A stretch of 64,000 nt of DNA from Acinetobacter sp. ANC 4178 (GTDB lineage: Bacteria; Pseudomonadota; Gammaproteobacteria; Pseudomonadales; Moraxellaceae): positions 124,001 through 188,000 of the forward strand of contig NZ_SJOD01000005.1 in assembly GCF_004331175.1 (NCBI RefSeq), read 5' to 3'. A program made the position numbers and the translations under genes. Of this stretch, positions 54,282 through 63,654 are shown one piece after another. The notes beneath the pieces are model-generated. The model made no database searches. It had not been told where the DNA came from and was given only the letters and a program-made list of their open reading frames with translations. Every line of letters begins with the position of its first letter. The stretch's first letter is position 1.

Positions 54282-54896
54282 TTAAAGCATTGCCAAAACA
54301 AAGGCAAACCCCAAAAAACAGCAGCCCGTGAGCCAATATAATGTCTTCGTATTCCTTTTTAAAAACAAACTCCAACCACTAAAATTGAATAATTTAAGCA
54401 GAAACAAATTCCAAAATAGCACAATACTCACCATCCAAAGACAGATCAAAAATAGCTGTTTAACGCTAAATTGGCTGTAGACCAATAAAATAAGGCTACT
54501 ATAAAACATCACATTTTTCGGGTTCAGCAAACTAGATTGCAAACCTTGAACAAAACATAAAGCACCTGATGTTTTTGTTCGGGATTCATCATGATCTGTA
54601 ACATGCTTGTTTTCATCATCACGATAACGAAAACATTGCAACGCCAAATAAAGCAAATAAGCGATCCCAAAATAGCTTAAGAGTTGTAATAAAATAGGAT
54701 GAATTTGACCTAAGCCCCATAACAATACAAAGATCAACAGTAAAATCAGTGCATTTCCAATCACAATTCCAAATACGGTATACCGTGCTAATTTTGAACT
54801 ATATTTCATAGAATGAATTAATATAAGAAAAAAATCAGGTCCTGGAGAAAGTAAAGCAATAAAATGCGTAACCGCAATAAAAAAGAATAACTCCAT
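54282..54896 (-). CDS. LysE/RhtB-family amino acid exporter
   Basis: A 204-residue inner-membrane translocator with five to six hydrophobic segments. The family text is AVTHFIALLSPGPDFFLILI at the N-terminus, YTVFGIVIGNALILL, and LNPKNVMFYSSLILLVYSQF in the middle. Exports amino acids or homoserine-type metabolites. It lies 42 nt after the araC-type regulator gene in the same direction and is probably its target. Confidence 0.87.
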   Translation of the reverse strand: MELFFFIAVTHFIALLSPGPDFFLILIHSMKYSSKLARYTVFGIVIGNALILLLIFVLLWGLGQIHPILLQLLSYFGIAYLLYLALQCFRYRDDENKHVTDHDESRTKTSGALCFVQGLQSSLLNPKNVMFYSSLILLVYSQFSVKQLFLICLWMVSIVLFWNLFLLKLFNFSGWSLFLKRNTKTLYWLTGCCFLGFAFVLAML

Positions 54897-54938
54897 GACT
54901 AAGCTCGGCTCGAAAACTGAGATAAGCCTAAAAGTTAC

Positions 54939-55808
54939 TTAAATTGAATTCTTGTATAAAATTGCGCGGTGGTGCTGCTTTTGATAAAACTTCGGCGTAG
55001 TGCCTGTTAACTGCTTAAACACACGTTGGAAATGACTTTGATCACTAAAACCCAATTGATAACTCATCTCAGCAATATCCTTCCCCTGCTTTAAGAGCTT
55101 TCTCGCCTGGTTAATTTTTAAATTCAGTTGATAGGCATGGGGGGTTAAGCCCAAATTCGTCTTAAATAAACGAATAATCGCATAACGGCTTAAGCCACTT
55201 TGCTCAGATAAATCTTGCAAGGAGAATAATGCTTCACTTGTACCTATTTCCCGCAGGAGCTGTTGAAACTCCTGCTGTGCATAGCGATTTATTACCAACG
55301 AGTCTAAGTGCAAATTCGGAAATAACAACGCTGTCAAAGTTTGAATCAGTAATTGTTCTTTTTGCGAATAAGATATTGAGTGATCAAATAAGTTTCTATT
55401 TAAATGAGAAAAATTTCGATAAAGTTGCTCAGATTTGTAGAGTTTGGACTGATATTGTGGAATCGCATCACAGCGAAAATCTTGTACAATTTCTTCTAGC
55501 AAATGCTTTAGCCACTGCATATCCAAATGCATCATTTGATAACTCCACGCCTGATTAGGTTCAGGGTTACAGGAATGCTCAACATGCGCAGGGATAAGAA
55601 CTAGAGTTCCAGATTCTATGGGCTGTGTTCCCACAAAATGGCTATTAAATATACTTTTACCACCGTCTACTGCACCAATAGAGAAGCTCGGGTGGCTATG
55701 TGCCTTATAACAAGCGCGACTGTCACATGCCCTACGTGTTTCCACATAAGGCATATTCGGGTCACTCCAAAATTCGACCTGAATTTTAGAAGAACTGCGC
55801 TGCTTCAT
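54939..55808 (-). CDS. AraC-family transcriptional regulator
   Basis: A 289-residue regulator. The N-terminal cupin-like sensor has SHPSFSIGAVDGGKSIFNSH near residue 38 and IPAHVEHSCNPEPNQAWSYQ. Two helix-turn-helix units lie at the C-terminus (LFSLQDLSEQSGLSRYAIIR near 195, DIAEMSYQLGFSDQSHFQRV near 245) with the signature FKQLTGTTPKFYQ. AraC regulators beside LysE exporters commonly control them. It begins 20 nt after gpx, so read-through from msrB-gpx is possible. Confidence 0.88.
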   Translation of the reverse strand: MKQRSSSKIQVEFWSDPNMPYVETRRACDSRACYKAHSHPSFSIGAVDGGKSIFNSHFVGTQPIESGTLVLIPAHVEHSCNPEPNQAWSYQMMHLDMQWLKHLLEEIVQDFRCDAIPQYQSKLYKSEQLYRNFSHLNRNLFDHSISYSQKEQLLIQTLTALLFPNLHLDSLVINRYAQQEFQQLLREIGTSEALFSLQDLSEQSGLSRYAIIRLFKTNLGLTPHAYQLNLKINQARKLLKQGKDIAEMSYQLGFSDQSHFQRVFKQLTGTTPKFYQKQHHRAILYKNSI

Positions 55809-55828
55809 TCATTCTTTCAACATTACAA

Positions 55829-56311
55829 TTATTTTTGCAGCGCCTTTTCAATTTCTTCTTCTAAGGCTTCAGGTTTTGTTGTTGGAGCAAAACGGTTTAA
55901 AACCATTCCATCTTTGCCAATTAAGAATTTAGTAAAATTCCATTTAATACCACTGCCTAAAAGACCTTTACTGTTATTGGTTAAATAACGAAAAATAGCA
56001 TGGGCTTCAGGTCCTTTTACATCAACCTTGGCAAACATTGGAAAAGTCACCCCATAATTTTTCTGGCAAAAAGCCCCAATTTGGTCGTTTGAACCCGGAT
56101 CTTGTCCTCCAAATTGATTACACGGAAAGCCAAGTACTTCTAACCCCTGTGGCTTATATTTCTCATATAATTTTTCTAAACCAGCAAATTGCGGCGTGAA
56201 ACCACATTTACTTGCTGTATTTACAATTAATAAAACTTTACCTTCGTAATCGGTAAAAGCTTTATTTTTTCCATCTAACAACTCAGCTTCAAACTGATAA
56301 ATGTTGGTCAT
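55829..56311 (-). CDS. Glutathione peroxidase family protein
   Basis: A 160-residue thiol peroxidase starting [19 protein letters not shown]. The peroxidatic Cys is in [20 protein letters not shown] near residue 35, the Gln block is [19 protein letters not shown] near 70, and the Trp-Asn block is [15 protein letters not shown] near 130. Uses Cys, not selenocysteine, and many such enzymes actually use thioredoxin. The ATG overlaps the msrB stop by 4 nt (ATGA), a coupled methionine-sulfoxide/peroxide repair pair. Confidence 0.92.
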   Translation of the reverse strand: MTNIYQFEAELLDGKNKAFTDYEGKVLLIVNTASKCGFTPQFAGLEKLYEKYKPQGLEVLGFPCNQFGGQDPGSNDQIGAFCQKNYGVTFPMFAKVDVKGPEAHAIFRYLTNNSKGLLGSGIKWNFTKFLIGKDGMVLNRFAPTTKPEALEEEIEKALQK

Positions 56312-56727
56312 GGATAGGTTTCCTCGTCATTTTTTTCTTGTGATTGTAGTTCTAATGAAGCCGAATTTACGCAATAACGTAATCCTGTCGGCTGCGGACC
56401 ATCCTCAAAAACATGCCCTAAATGAGCGTCACAATGATGACAAACTATTTCAGTTCTTTCCATACCATGTGAACTATCTTGTAATTCATCAATTGCTCCT
56501 CCAACAATTGGCTTAAAAAAACTTGGCCAGCCACAACCACTGTCAAATTTCGTCGTAGACGAAAACAACGGTGTACCACAGCAACGACACACGTAAGTTC
56601 CTTCTTGCTTGGTATTCCAATATTTCCCCGTAAAAGCAGGCTCTGTTCCCTTTTGTCGAGTTATACGAAATTCTTCTGGTGATAACTCTCTTTGCCATTC
56701 TCGGTCTGTTTTACTGAGTTTTCCCAT
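56308..56727 (-). CDS. msrB: Peptide-methionine (R)-S-oxide reductase
   Basis: A 139-residue MsrB. It has zinc-binding CxxC pairs ([11 protein letters not shown] near residue 48 and [20 protein letters not shown] near 95), the substrate block [20 protein letters not shown], and the catalytic Cys in [12 protein letters not shown] near 120. Reduces methionine-R-sulfoxide in proteins. First gene of a probable msrB-gpx-araC-lysE run. Confidence 0.94.
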   Translation of the reverse strand: MGKLSKTDREWQRELSPEEFRITRQKGTEPAFTGKYWNTKQEGTYVCRCCGTPLFSSTTKFDSGCGWPSFFKPIVGGAIDELQDSSHGMERTEIVCHHCDAHLGHVFEDGPQPTGLRYCVNSASLELQSQEKNDEETYP

Positions 56728-56956
56728 GATTATTTCCCTTTCTATCTTGCTGTTTAAAATAAGATAATCTTATATTTACGTGATTCATCTTAAAATTTCT
56801 AGTCTTTACTTAACAATTTACAAAAGACTTATAATTTCAATAAAAGCAAAAAGTAAGCAAATACTCAAAATCTAGTAAGCATTTTTATTAATCCAATGCT
56901 TTTTTGTGAGCAAAATTGGTGCTATTCTTGTGTTCATGCTTACTCAGGATTAAAAA

Positions 56957-58387
56957 ATGTCGCAGAAAAAAAGCGTTATTTTTAAACATCTACTGCCTGT
57001 GATTAAAGAATATCAACAGGCGGGATTTACGCATGAAAAAATTGTTGCTTTACTCAGAGATGAACATGATCTCGATTTGGTAACAACTGAAACATTTAAA
57101 AGTTATTTATATCGTTATGCAAAAGTGACCTCCACTCTTTCCGAGAACATCAAAATGCCGAACACTACCCAAACTCCACGCGAAATAAAAAAATCGTCTA
57201 AGCTCGAGCATGTATGCTACGACATCCGTGGACCAGTGTTACGAGCGGCCATCGAGATGGAAGAAGCTGGTCATAAAATTATTAAACTGAATATTGGCAA
57301 CCCTGCTCCCTTTGGCTTTGAAGCCCCACAAGAAATTATTAATGATGTCGCATTAAACTTGCCAAATGCAGTAGGTTATACCGACTCAAAAGGAATTTTC
57401 CCTGCACGTAAAGCCATTTGCCAGTATTACCAGCAAAAAGGCATCTTCGATATGCACGTCAATGATGTGTATATCGGCAATGGTGTGTCTGAACTCATTG
57501 TGATGGCGATGCAAGGTTTATTGGATGATGGCGATGAAATGCTGGTGCCGATGCCAGATTATCCGCTGTGGACGGCAGCAGTGAACTTATCGGGTGGTAC
57601 TGCAATTCACTATAAATGTGATGAAGAAAATTTCTGGTACCCAGACATCGCGGATATGGAAAGTAAAATCACATCAAATACCCGTGGTATCGTGATTATT
57701 AACCCAAACAATCCAACGGGTGCGGTATATCCACGTCATGTCTTAGAGCAAATTGTCGCTTTAGCGAAGAAATACGACCTGATTTTATTTGCTGATGAAA
57801 TCTACGACAAAATTATCTATGACGGTATCGAACATGTTTCCGTGGCTGCATTAGCAGGCGATCAACTGTGTATCTCATTCAACGGATTATCTAAAGCTTA
57901 CCGTATTGCAGGCTATCGTTCAGGTTGGATGGCCATTACGGGTGATAAATCACGCGCAATGGATTACATCGAAGGGTTAGACATGCTTGCGTCTATGCGT
58001 CTGTGTGCCAACCATCAAGCACAATACGCGATTCAAACTGCGTTAGGTGGCTACCAGTCGATTAATGATTTAATCCGTCCGGGTGGTCGTTTATACGAAC
58101 AACGTAATATCGCATGGCAAATGCTGAATGAGATTCCAGGTGTGTCGTGTGTCAAACCTGAAGGTGCAATGTATTGCTTCCCTAAACTTGATCCAAATGT
58201 GTACCCAATTCAAGATGATGAGAAACTCATGCTTGATTTACTACGTGCAGAGAAAGTTTTATTGGTTCAAGGCACTGGTTTTAACTGGCCAACACCCGAC
58301 CATTTCCGCGTCGTATTCTTGCCTGCTGAAAATGAACTGCGTGAAGCCATTACCCGAGTTGGGCGTTTCTTAGCAAAGTTGCGTTAA
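56957..58387 (+). CDS. AlaA-like aminotransferase with N-terminal helical extension
   Basis: A 476-residue protein. From about residue 70 it is a class I aminotransferase like E. coli AlaA: HVCYDIRGPVLRAAIEMEEA, KLNIGNPAPFGFEAPQEIIN, IINPNNPTGAVYPRHVLEQI, and the PLP Lys in SFNGLSKAYRIAGYRSGWMA. AlaA is about 405 residues. The extra ~66 residues (FKHLLPVIKEYQQAGFTHEK, then IVALLRDEHDLDLVTTETFK) look like a small helix-turn-helix of the kind seen in plasmid TraK/KfrA-type proteins. AGGA 8 nt before 56957 supports the long start; the internal ATG at 57153 has a weak site. Probably makes alanine from pyruvate. Confidence 0.87.
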   Translation: MSQKKSVIFKHLLPVIKEYQQAGFTHEKIVALLRDEHDLDLVTTETFKSYLYRYAKVTSTLSENIKMPNTTQTPREIKKSSKLEHVCYDIRGPVLRAAIEMEEAGHKIIKLNIGNPAPFGFEAPQEIINDVALNLPNAVGYTDSKGIFPARKAICQYYQQKGIFDMHVNDVYIGNGVSELIVMAMQGLLDDGDEMLVPMPDYPLWTAAVNLSGGTAIHYKCDEENFWYPDIADMESKITSNTRGIVIINPNNPTGAVYPRHVLEQIVALAKKYDLILFADEIYDKIIYDGIEHVSVAALAGDQLCISFNGLSKAYRIAGYRSGWMAITGDKSRAMDYIEGLDMLASMRLCANHQAQYAIQTALGGYQSINDLIRPGGRLYEQRNIAWQMLNEIPGVSCVKPEGAMYCFPKLDPNVYPIQDDEKLMLDLLRAEKVLLVQGTGFNWPTPDHFRVVFLPAENELREAITRVGRFLAKLR

Positions 58388-58399
58388 TTCTAAGAGTTT

Positions 58400-58429
58400 A
58401 AAAAAGCCGCATTTTGATGCGGCTTTTTT
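58400..58429 (+). terminator. Terminator
   Basis: AAAAAAGCCGCAT / ATGCGGCTTTTTT, a 13-bp stem with a 4-nt loop, 13 nt after the aminotransferase stop. Confidence 0.9.
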
Positions 58430-58529
58430 ACCTTTATCCAAACCCATGATTTATTAATTACAACGTTGGAATAGTGAGCCTAACGCATTCAATGCTAAAC
58501 TTGATGCCAAGTGATAAAGAGCGAATGAC

Positions 58530-59261
58530 ATGACTTATCAAGTCCATATCATTGATGTAAAAAATCAATTACAAAACTATATCTGGTTACTTGAACACAC
58601 CGAAACTCAGGAAGTGATTGCCGTAGACCCAACCGAAGCACAATTGGTTGAAGATTATTGTCAAGAACACCAATTACACCTGAAGCAAATTTGGCTTACG
58701 CATTGGCATAAAGACCATATCGGTGGCGTTCATGGTTTATTGGTCAATCGCAATATCCCTATTTATGGCCCTCGCGATGAACTGAGCAAAATTCCGTTTA
58801 TTACCCACCCACTCGCGGATGGTGACCATTTTAATTTTCATGACATCCGCATAGATGTGATTGCCGTTCCTGGACACACCTTAGGCCATATTGTCTATTT
58901 TAGTGATGCGCTTGATCTGGTTTTTTGTGGGGACACTTTATTTGCAATGGGCTGTGGTCGGGTATTTGAAGGAACTTTTGAACAGATGTATCATTCTTTG
59001 AATCGTTTGGCGGCATTACCTCCTCAGACTCAGGTATATTGCACTCATGAATATACCCTCTCCAACGCCAAATTTGCGCTACATGTAGAACCCCATAATC
59101 TAGAAATTCAGCAACGCTTTGAACAAGTTGAGGCATTGCGGATGGTAGGTCAACCGACCCTCCCTAGTAATATTGCACTTGAACTCGAAACCAATCCTTT
59201 TTTAAGAGCACAGAGTGTCGAAGAGTTTCAAAAATTACGTGAATTAAAAGATAACTTTTAA
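58530..59261 (+). CDS. gloB: Hydroxyacylglutathione hydrolase (glyoxalase II)
   Basis: A 243-residue metallo-beta-lactamase-fold enzyme with the two-metal motif LTHWHKDHIGGVHGLLVN near residue 60, VPGHTLGHIVYF near 115, GDTLFAMGCGRVFEGTFEQM near 135, and the C-terminal HEYTLSNAKFALHVEP. It hydrolyses S-lactoylglutathione to lactate, the second step of methylglyoxal detoxification. The order H-x-H-x-D-H and the C-terminal residues fit GloB rather than a general MBL protein. Confidence 0.92.
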   Translation: MTYQVHIIDVKNQLQNYIWLLEHTETQEVIAVDPTEAQLVEDYCQEHQLHLKQIWLTHWHKDHIGGVHGLLVNRNIPIYGPRDELSKIPFITHPLADGDHFNFHDIRIDVIAVPGHTLGHIVYFSDALDLVFCGDTLFAMGCGRVFEGTFEQMYHSLNRLAALPPQTQVYCTHEYTLSNAKFALHVEPHNLEIQQRFEQVEALRMVGQPTLPSNIALELETNPFLRAQSVEEFQKLRELKDNF

Positions 59262-59371
59262 TTTTTAGGTTTAACAAAAATCCCTAGTTCTGGGGATAGA
59301 GCAAGTAGCAAAATCACGGTTTAATAAAGACACAAAAGCAATAAAATACAACGATAAAACTGAAAGATTTC

Positions 59372-59410
59372 GTTTATTTTCAATAATTATAATAACAACT
59401 GAAAATAAAC
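59372..59410. repeat. 11-bp inverted repeat next to a larger hairpin
   Basis: GTTTATTTTCA (59372-59382) and TGAAAATAAAC (59400-59410), perfect, separated by 17 nt. It lies 2 nt before the longer hairpin at 59413-59470, within the 511-nt gap between gloB and the DUF962 gene. Confidence 0.6.
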
Positions 59411-59412
59411 AT

Positions 59413-59470
59413 GACTCTCTAATTTTTTGCATTAACCACACGGGCAATGTGGGCAAAAAATTAGAGAGTC
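59413..59470. repeat. Long hairpin with nested stem, possible structured RNA
   Basis: GACTCTCTAATTTTTTGC (59413-59430) pairs perfectly over 18 bp with 59453-59470. Inside, CCACA and TGTGG form a further 5-bp stem around CGGGCAA, leaving a 5-nt ATTAA bulge. Neither flank has a classic U-tract beyond TTTC. A leftward open frame (59489-59271) crosses it but reads as a shadow. Confidence 0.5.
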
Positions 59471-59530
59471 TTTCAATGTATAATCCCAATTTTTTTAATT
59501 ATAGGTATTTATTTAATTTACATCCCAAAT

Positions 59531-59561
59531 AAAAAAAGCCCAGAGAAAGGTCACTCTAGGC
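59531..59561 (-). terminator. Leftward terminator
   Basis: On the minus strand GCCTAGAG / CTCTGGGC (8 bp, one wobble, 8-nt loop) is followed by seven T. It lies about 210 nt beyond the 3' end of the DUF962 gene, which could be its transcript, or it ends an unrecognised small RNA. Confidence 0.65.
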
Positions 59562-59772
59562 ATTGGAAACTTGCTGTATCTTGAGTAAACACAAGACCAT
59601 CTAAAATTCTGAAACTTATACTACATCAGAAGGATTGAACATCCTAGCCATTTTCATCAATATATTTGAAGATTACACTTTATTGAGCAATTAAAGACCA
59701 TGTATAACATAGACTTAAATTAAATTTATAATCAAATATTATTGGACAAATGTACTTTAACTTAAGCAAAAA

Positions 59773-60156
59773 TCAACTTGGAATTTTATCTAATGAACGG
59801 CATTTTAAACTTAAGTTACCTCGTGCAATATCAGACAACATACGCCAATCAGAAATAAAGCTATAAAATGGTTGTTTAAAAGATGCTGGCTTATTCTTTT
59901 CATATAGAAAATGCCCAACCCATGCACATGCATAACCTGGCACCAAACCATACAGGACATATTTAGGTTTACGATGACGAATTGCTTTCGCTATCCAATA
60001 CGCGCCAATAGTACTGCCTAAAACATGTAGACGTCGGCTAGTAATATTACGGTGCTCGGTTAAATAAAAACGATAAAATTCATTATAATTTCGAATCGGC
60101 AATTGTGGCGCTTGAACCTGCTCCAAATCTCCATTTACGTGAATAGTTGCGTTCAT
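59773..60156 (-). CDS. DUF962-family protein
   Basis: A 127-residue protein starting MNATIHVNGDLEQVQAPQLP. The family pattern is clear: YNEFYRFYLTEHRNITSRRL, then HVLGS, and GYACAWVGHFLYEKNKPASF with YSFISDWRML. It has one or two hydrophobic segments only. The start at 60156 has AGGA about 10 nt upstream; the frame is open to a TTG at 60258. It belongs to the same broad family as the Mpo1-like gene at 43822 but to a shorter, different branch. Function unknown. Confidence 0.75.
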   Translation of the reverse strand: MNATIHVNGDLEQVQAPQLPIRNYNEFYRFYLTEHRNITSRRLHVLGSTIGAYWIAKAIRHRKPKYVLYGLVPGYACAWVGHFLYEKNKPASFKQPFYSFISDWRMLSDIARGNLSLKCRSLDKIPS

Positions 60157-60538
60157 CTTTAAATCATCCTGATTGCTTTGAATTATGGTTTTTGATTTCG
60201 CACCAATATCATTGTGCTTTACTTTAAATTGGTCAATTACTTTTTTGCTCCGGCTCAAGCTTAAAAATGGGCAAAAATAATTTGAATATTGCTAGTTCAG
60301 AATCAATCTGAAACCTCAGATCAAGTCTCAGACTCCTATAGAAACTATTTATAGATTGATTGGATGCCATTTCTCAGCGCTCCACACTTAGAATGAATTA
60401 ACTGCCGATAATTTCACTCATAAGCGCGTACAGCATAGAATTTTTCAGCTAGAATTTAATATTAAAGAGTCGCATCAGTTTTAGCAAAAACTGAACAAGA
60501 CCTTCCCCTTTTTTTGAACCATAATCTAAGGCAAATTT
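60157..60538. promoter_or_regulatory. Divergent region before the CYTH genes
   Basis: No gene seen. The left 100 nt are open in the DUF962 frame but are probably leader. Promoters for both directions should lie here; none is defined. Confidence 0.35.
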
Positions 60539-62002
60539 ATGATTGAAGTTGAATTAAAATTTCAAATTCCTACAGCAAAAAGAACAACGCTACTAAAAGC
60601 CTTAGACCCAAAAAAATCAAACCTGATTCATCTGCAAGCCAAATACTTCGACACGCCAGATAAACGACTTTCACAACATGGCGCTGCCCTACGGTTGCGC
60701 CTTGAGGGTGAGCACTGGGTTCAAACCTTAAAAACGGCTGGAAAAAGCCATTTGCACCGTTTCGAGCACAATCATGATTTCGGTGTTTCTGAACATGCCC
60801 CTGCTTTAGATTTAACGATTTATGAACATGAACCTGAAGCACAAGCCATTTTGAAAAACGCTTTGGGTGATCAGCTTGATTCATTAAAATTACAATTTGA
60901 ATCTGATATTCAGCGTACCTATCGGGTGATTCACTTCGAAGATGCAGAAATTGAAGTCAGCCTCGATATTGGCCGCTTAACCACTGAAACAGAAGAAAGA
61001 GAAGTGCATGAAGTTGAGTTTGAGCTGAAACAAGGCTCTATTCAGTCTTTACTTGCCTTTAGTTTTGAATGGGTTAAAAAATATCAACTTTGGTTAGATG
61101 TGCGTAGTAAAGCTGAAATGGGACATCTACTCTCGATTCAGCAACCCGTTAGCCCTGCTCAACAAAGCAAAACATTTCAATTAGTCAAAAAAGACAGTGC
61201 CGACAGCAATGTCCGCTCGCTTATCGCGCAACAATTACAGCACTTACTTCCAAATATTGCAGCTATCTCTGCTGGTGTTGCAGAAAAAGAGCATCTTGAA
61301 CAAGCGTATTTGGCTTTGGATCATCTCTATTTAACTTCTGCCTTATTTAAAACGTGGAGCAAGGACGTTTCAGATAAATGGGCTTATCAGTTGGCGGCTT
61401 TTAAACATCATTTTGAAAATTTACAGCAGCTTGAGCACATGCAAAGTACTTTGGGCGCATTACTTCAAAACCCAACAACTGTAGCTAGCCTAACCCAAGA
61501 TATTTTATACGCACAAGAAAAGCTGAATAATTTGGTGCGCTCAACACTCAATGTCCATCACTTTTTAGAGCTTTTAATGTTTAGCTTGCAAAGCAGCACG
61601 GCTACGCAAGAGCTGGACTTAAAAGCTTATGCACAAAACACCTTACAACAGCAATATAAACAGATCCACGAGCAGCTTTTAGAAACTGAAGTCACAAAAT
61701 TTGAAAGCCTTGAGCAACTTTCGCAACGTATTCGTGAACTCAAATTTAGCTTCCCTATACTCACCTCAATTTATGATGTAAAAAACCTGCAAAAATATAG
61801 CAAGGCATTAAATGAAGCGCATCAAGCCGCCGAAGAATACTTAACGCTCAGTTCATCTGCTGCCTATATTCAGCAAACCGAATTAGAGGCAAGTGACTGG
61901 TTTGTTTTAGGTTGGTTAACGGCCAAACAAGAAGTGTATGCTCAAGCACTTTTAGATGCGACTGAACAATTTATGGTGAGTCGTAAATTTCTTAAATTTT
62001 AA
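60539..62002 (+). CDS. CYTH-domain protein, probable inorganic triphosphatase, with degenerate CHAD-like C-terminus
   Basis: A 487-residue protein. The N-terminal CYTH domain begins with the ExExK motif (MIEVELKFQIP), followed by AKYFDTPDKRLSQHGAALRL, EGEHWVQTLKTAGKSHLHRF, EIEVSLDIGRLTTE and VEFELKQGSIQSLLAF. This matches the YgiF-type tunnel fold that hydrolyses triphosphate. The C-terminal half is helical and aligns in layout with a CHAD domain but lacks its conserved His/Lys/Arg residues (for example LEHMQSTLGAL where the downstream paralogue has LGHARDTDAI). Confidence 0.85.
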   Translation: MIEVELKFQIPTAKRTTLLKALDPKKSNLIHLQAKYFDTPDKRLSQHGAALRLRLEGEHWVQTLKTAGKSHLHRFEHNHDFGVSEHAPALDLTIYEHEPEAQAILKNALGDQLDSLKLQFESDIQRTYRVIHFEDAEIEVSLDIGRLTTETEEREVHEVEFELKQGSIQSLLAFSFEWVKKYQLWLDVRSKAEMGHLLSIQQPVSPAQQSKTFQLVKKDSADSNVRSLIAQQLQHLLPNIAAISAGVAEKEHLEQAYLALDHLYLTSALFKTWSKDVSDKWAYQLAAFKHHFENLQQLEHMQSTLGALLQNPTTVASLTQDILYAQEKLNNLVRSTLNVHHFLELLMFSLQSSTATQELDLKAYAQNTLQQQYKQIHEQLLETEVTKFESLEQLSQRIRELKFSFPILTSIYDVKNLQKYSKALNEAHQAAEEYLTLSSSAAYIQQTELEASDWFVLGWLTAKQEVYAQALLDATEQFMVSRKFLKF

Positions 62003-62186
62003 ATTTACCCATTTTAAATTCAGAGATATATCCACGAGTAATTTTGTGGATATATTCATTTTAGCTTTTTGAAAGCCGAAATAACCTCTTCTACATTTTG
62101 TACTAGACATCTTCAACTACTTTAGCCAAGATATAAAAATGAGCTTCATTAAAATAATTTAAAAACTCCTGTGCGAGGGCTAGAAC

Positions 62187-63647
62187 ATGTCAGAAATTGA
62201 ACTTAAATTTCAAATTCCAGTCGCTTTTCAAGACATGATTTACCAAGATTTTTGTGCATCCAATGTACATAAGCAACGCCTAATCGCGCATTATTACGAC
62301 ACTCCAGATTTTCAATTGGCTCAACAGTCAATTGCACTGCGGTTACGTTTGGAGCAAGGTCACTGGATTCAAACCTTAAAATACAAAACCGAGCGACACA
62401 TTGAACGTTTTGAGTTTGAATCTGACTTGGGTAAAAAAAAGCAGCCTAAACTCAATTTAAACCTGTATCAGGACCACTTTGATGAACTTCCGAGTTTATT
62501 CACCACTCCTGATGCTGCTCAAAATTTTCAAATTAAATTTTCGACCGATGTCGAACGAATCTCCAAAATACTGTTGTTTAATCAATCTGAAATTGAAGTT
62601 TGCCTCGACATCGGCCATTTGGTTTTTCAAAATGAAAAATTAAGAATATTTGAAATTGAATTTGAACTCATCCAAGGTTCAATTCATGACTTAATTCGCT
62701 GTATAGAACCATGGATGAATAAATATCAGCTTTGGCTGGATACGCGCAGCAAATCGCAACGAGGAGATTTGCATCTACAACACCATGATGTGTTATTACC
62801 CGAGTATGCCGAACCGATTCTTTTAGATCAGGAGATGACCGCTAATCATGCCGTACAGACCATCTTAAATAACACCTTTAAGCATTTCTTGCCCAATGCC
62901 ACTGCCCTCGCGAGTGGGTCATATAATAGCGAACATGTACATCAAGCACGTGTCTCAATACGGCGTATGCGTAGTGCTTTAAAAAGTTATACCAACTTAG
63001 TAGATAATGTCTCTCCACACTGGGCAGCTCAGCTCCGTGTTATTTTTCAATCTTTAGGTCATGCACGAGATACCGATGCCATTCGTGAAACTTTACTCCC
63101 ACAACTGCAACAGGCAGGTTGTACACATTTAGACCTTCCTACAGCAGAGAACTTTCATAATCAAGTCATGTGGATTTTCCAATCCGTAGAAACCAATCAA
63201 TTGATACTGGAACTTATGGACTACATGACATCTGAACCGAATCTTAAAAATAAAAAGAAAAGACCATTTCTAAAATATGCAGAAAAAAACTTAAATAGAA
63301 CCCATCAGCGCATTGCAGATGACATTGGACATTTTTCGCAACTAGAAGATGAAGAAAAACACCAACTGCGCAAACGCTTTAAACACTTACGTTACAACAT
63401 TGAATTTGTGCGTAGTCTGTACCGTAATAAAGCCGTTAAGCACTATTTACAAGCCATTAAACCCATTCAAGAGATTTTAGGACAATATAATGACCTCTTG
63501 GTTGCCGAGCAATTCTTCCATGAACTGCCCGAAAATGAAGAGATCACCTGTGCCATACACTGGCTTAAACAGCAGGAAAAACAACAACTCAAACACATTG
63601 ATAAACAGTTGAAAGCATTTAAAAAAATCAAACCGTTCTGGTCTTAA
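62187..63647 (+). CDS. CYTH-CHAD protein, probable inorganic triphosphatase
   Basis: A 486-residue paralogue of the previous gene. CYTH: MSEIELKFQIP, AHYYDTPDFQLAQQSIALRL, HWIQTLKYKTERHIERFEFE and FEIEFELIQGSIHDLI. The CHAD half retains its conserved basic residues: VHQARVSIRRMRSALKSYTN near residue 250, FQSLGHARDTDAIRETLLPQ near 290, and LRKRFKHLRYNIEFVRSLY near 395. CHAD domains bind polyphosphate. GAGGG 7 nt upstream supports the ATG. Confidence 0.9.
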   Translation: MSEIELKFQIPVAFQDMIYQDFCASNVHKQRLIAHYYDTPDFQLAQQSIALRLRLEQGHWIQTLKYKTERHIERFEFESDLGKKKQPKLNLNLYQDHFDELPSLFTTPDAAQNFQIKFSTDVERISKILLFNQSEIEVCLDIGHLVFQNEKLRIFEIEFELIQGSIHDLIRCIEPWMNKYQLWLDTRSKSQRGDLHLQHHDVLLPEYAEPILLDQEMTANHAVQTILNNTFKHFLPNATALASGSYNSEHVHQARVSIRRMRSALKSYTNLVDNVSPHWAAQLRVIFQSLGHARDTDAIRETLLPQLQQAGCTHLDLPTAENFHNQVMWIFQSVETNQLILELMDYMTSEPNLKNKKKRPFLKYAEKNLNRTHQRIADDIGHFSQLEDEEKHQLRKRFKHLRYNIEFVRSLYRNKAVKHYLQAIKPIQEILGQYNDLLVAEQFFHELPENEEITCAIHWLKQQEKQQLKHIDKQLKAFKKIKPFWS

Positions 63648-63654
63648 CACCAAC

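Noticed and set aside
59271..59489. 72-codon leftward frame after gloB
   Set aside because: It crosses both arms of the long hairpin, has no ribosome binding site, and shows no recognisable family.
43822..60156. The two DUF962 genes as a recent duplication
   Set aside because: Their lengths, membrane segments and motifs differ strongly; they are different branches of the family, not recent copies.
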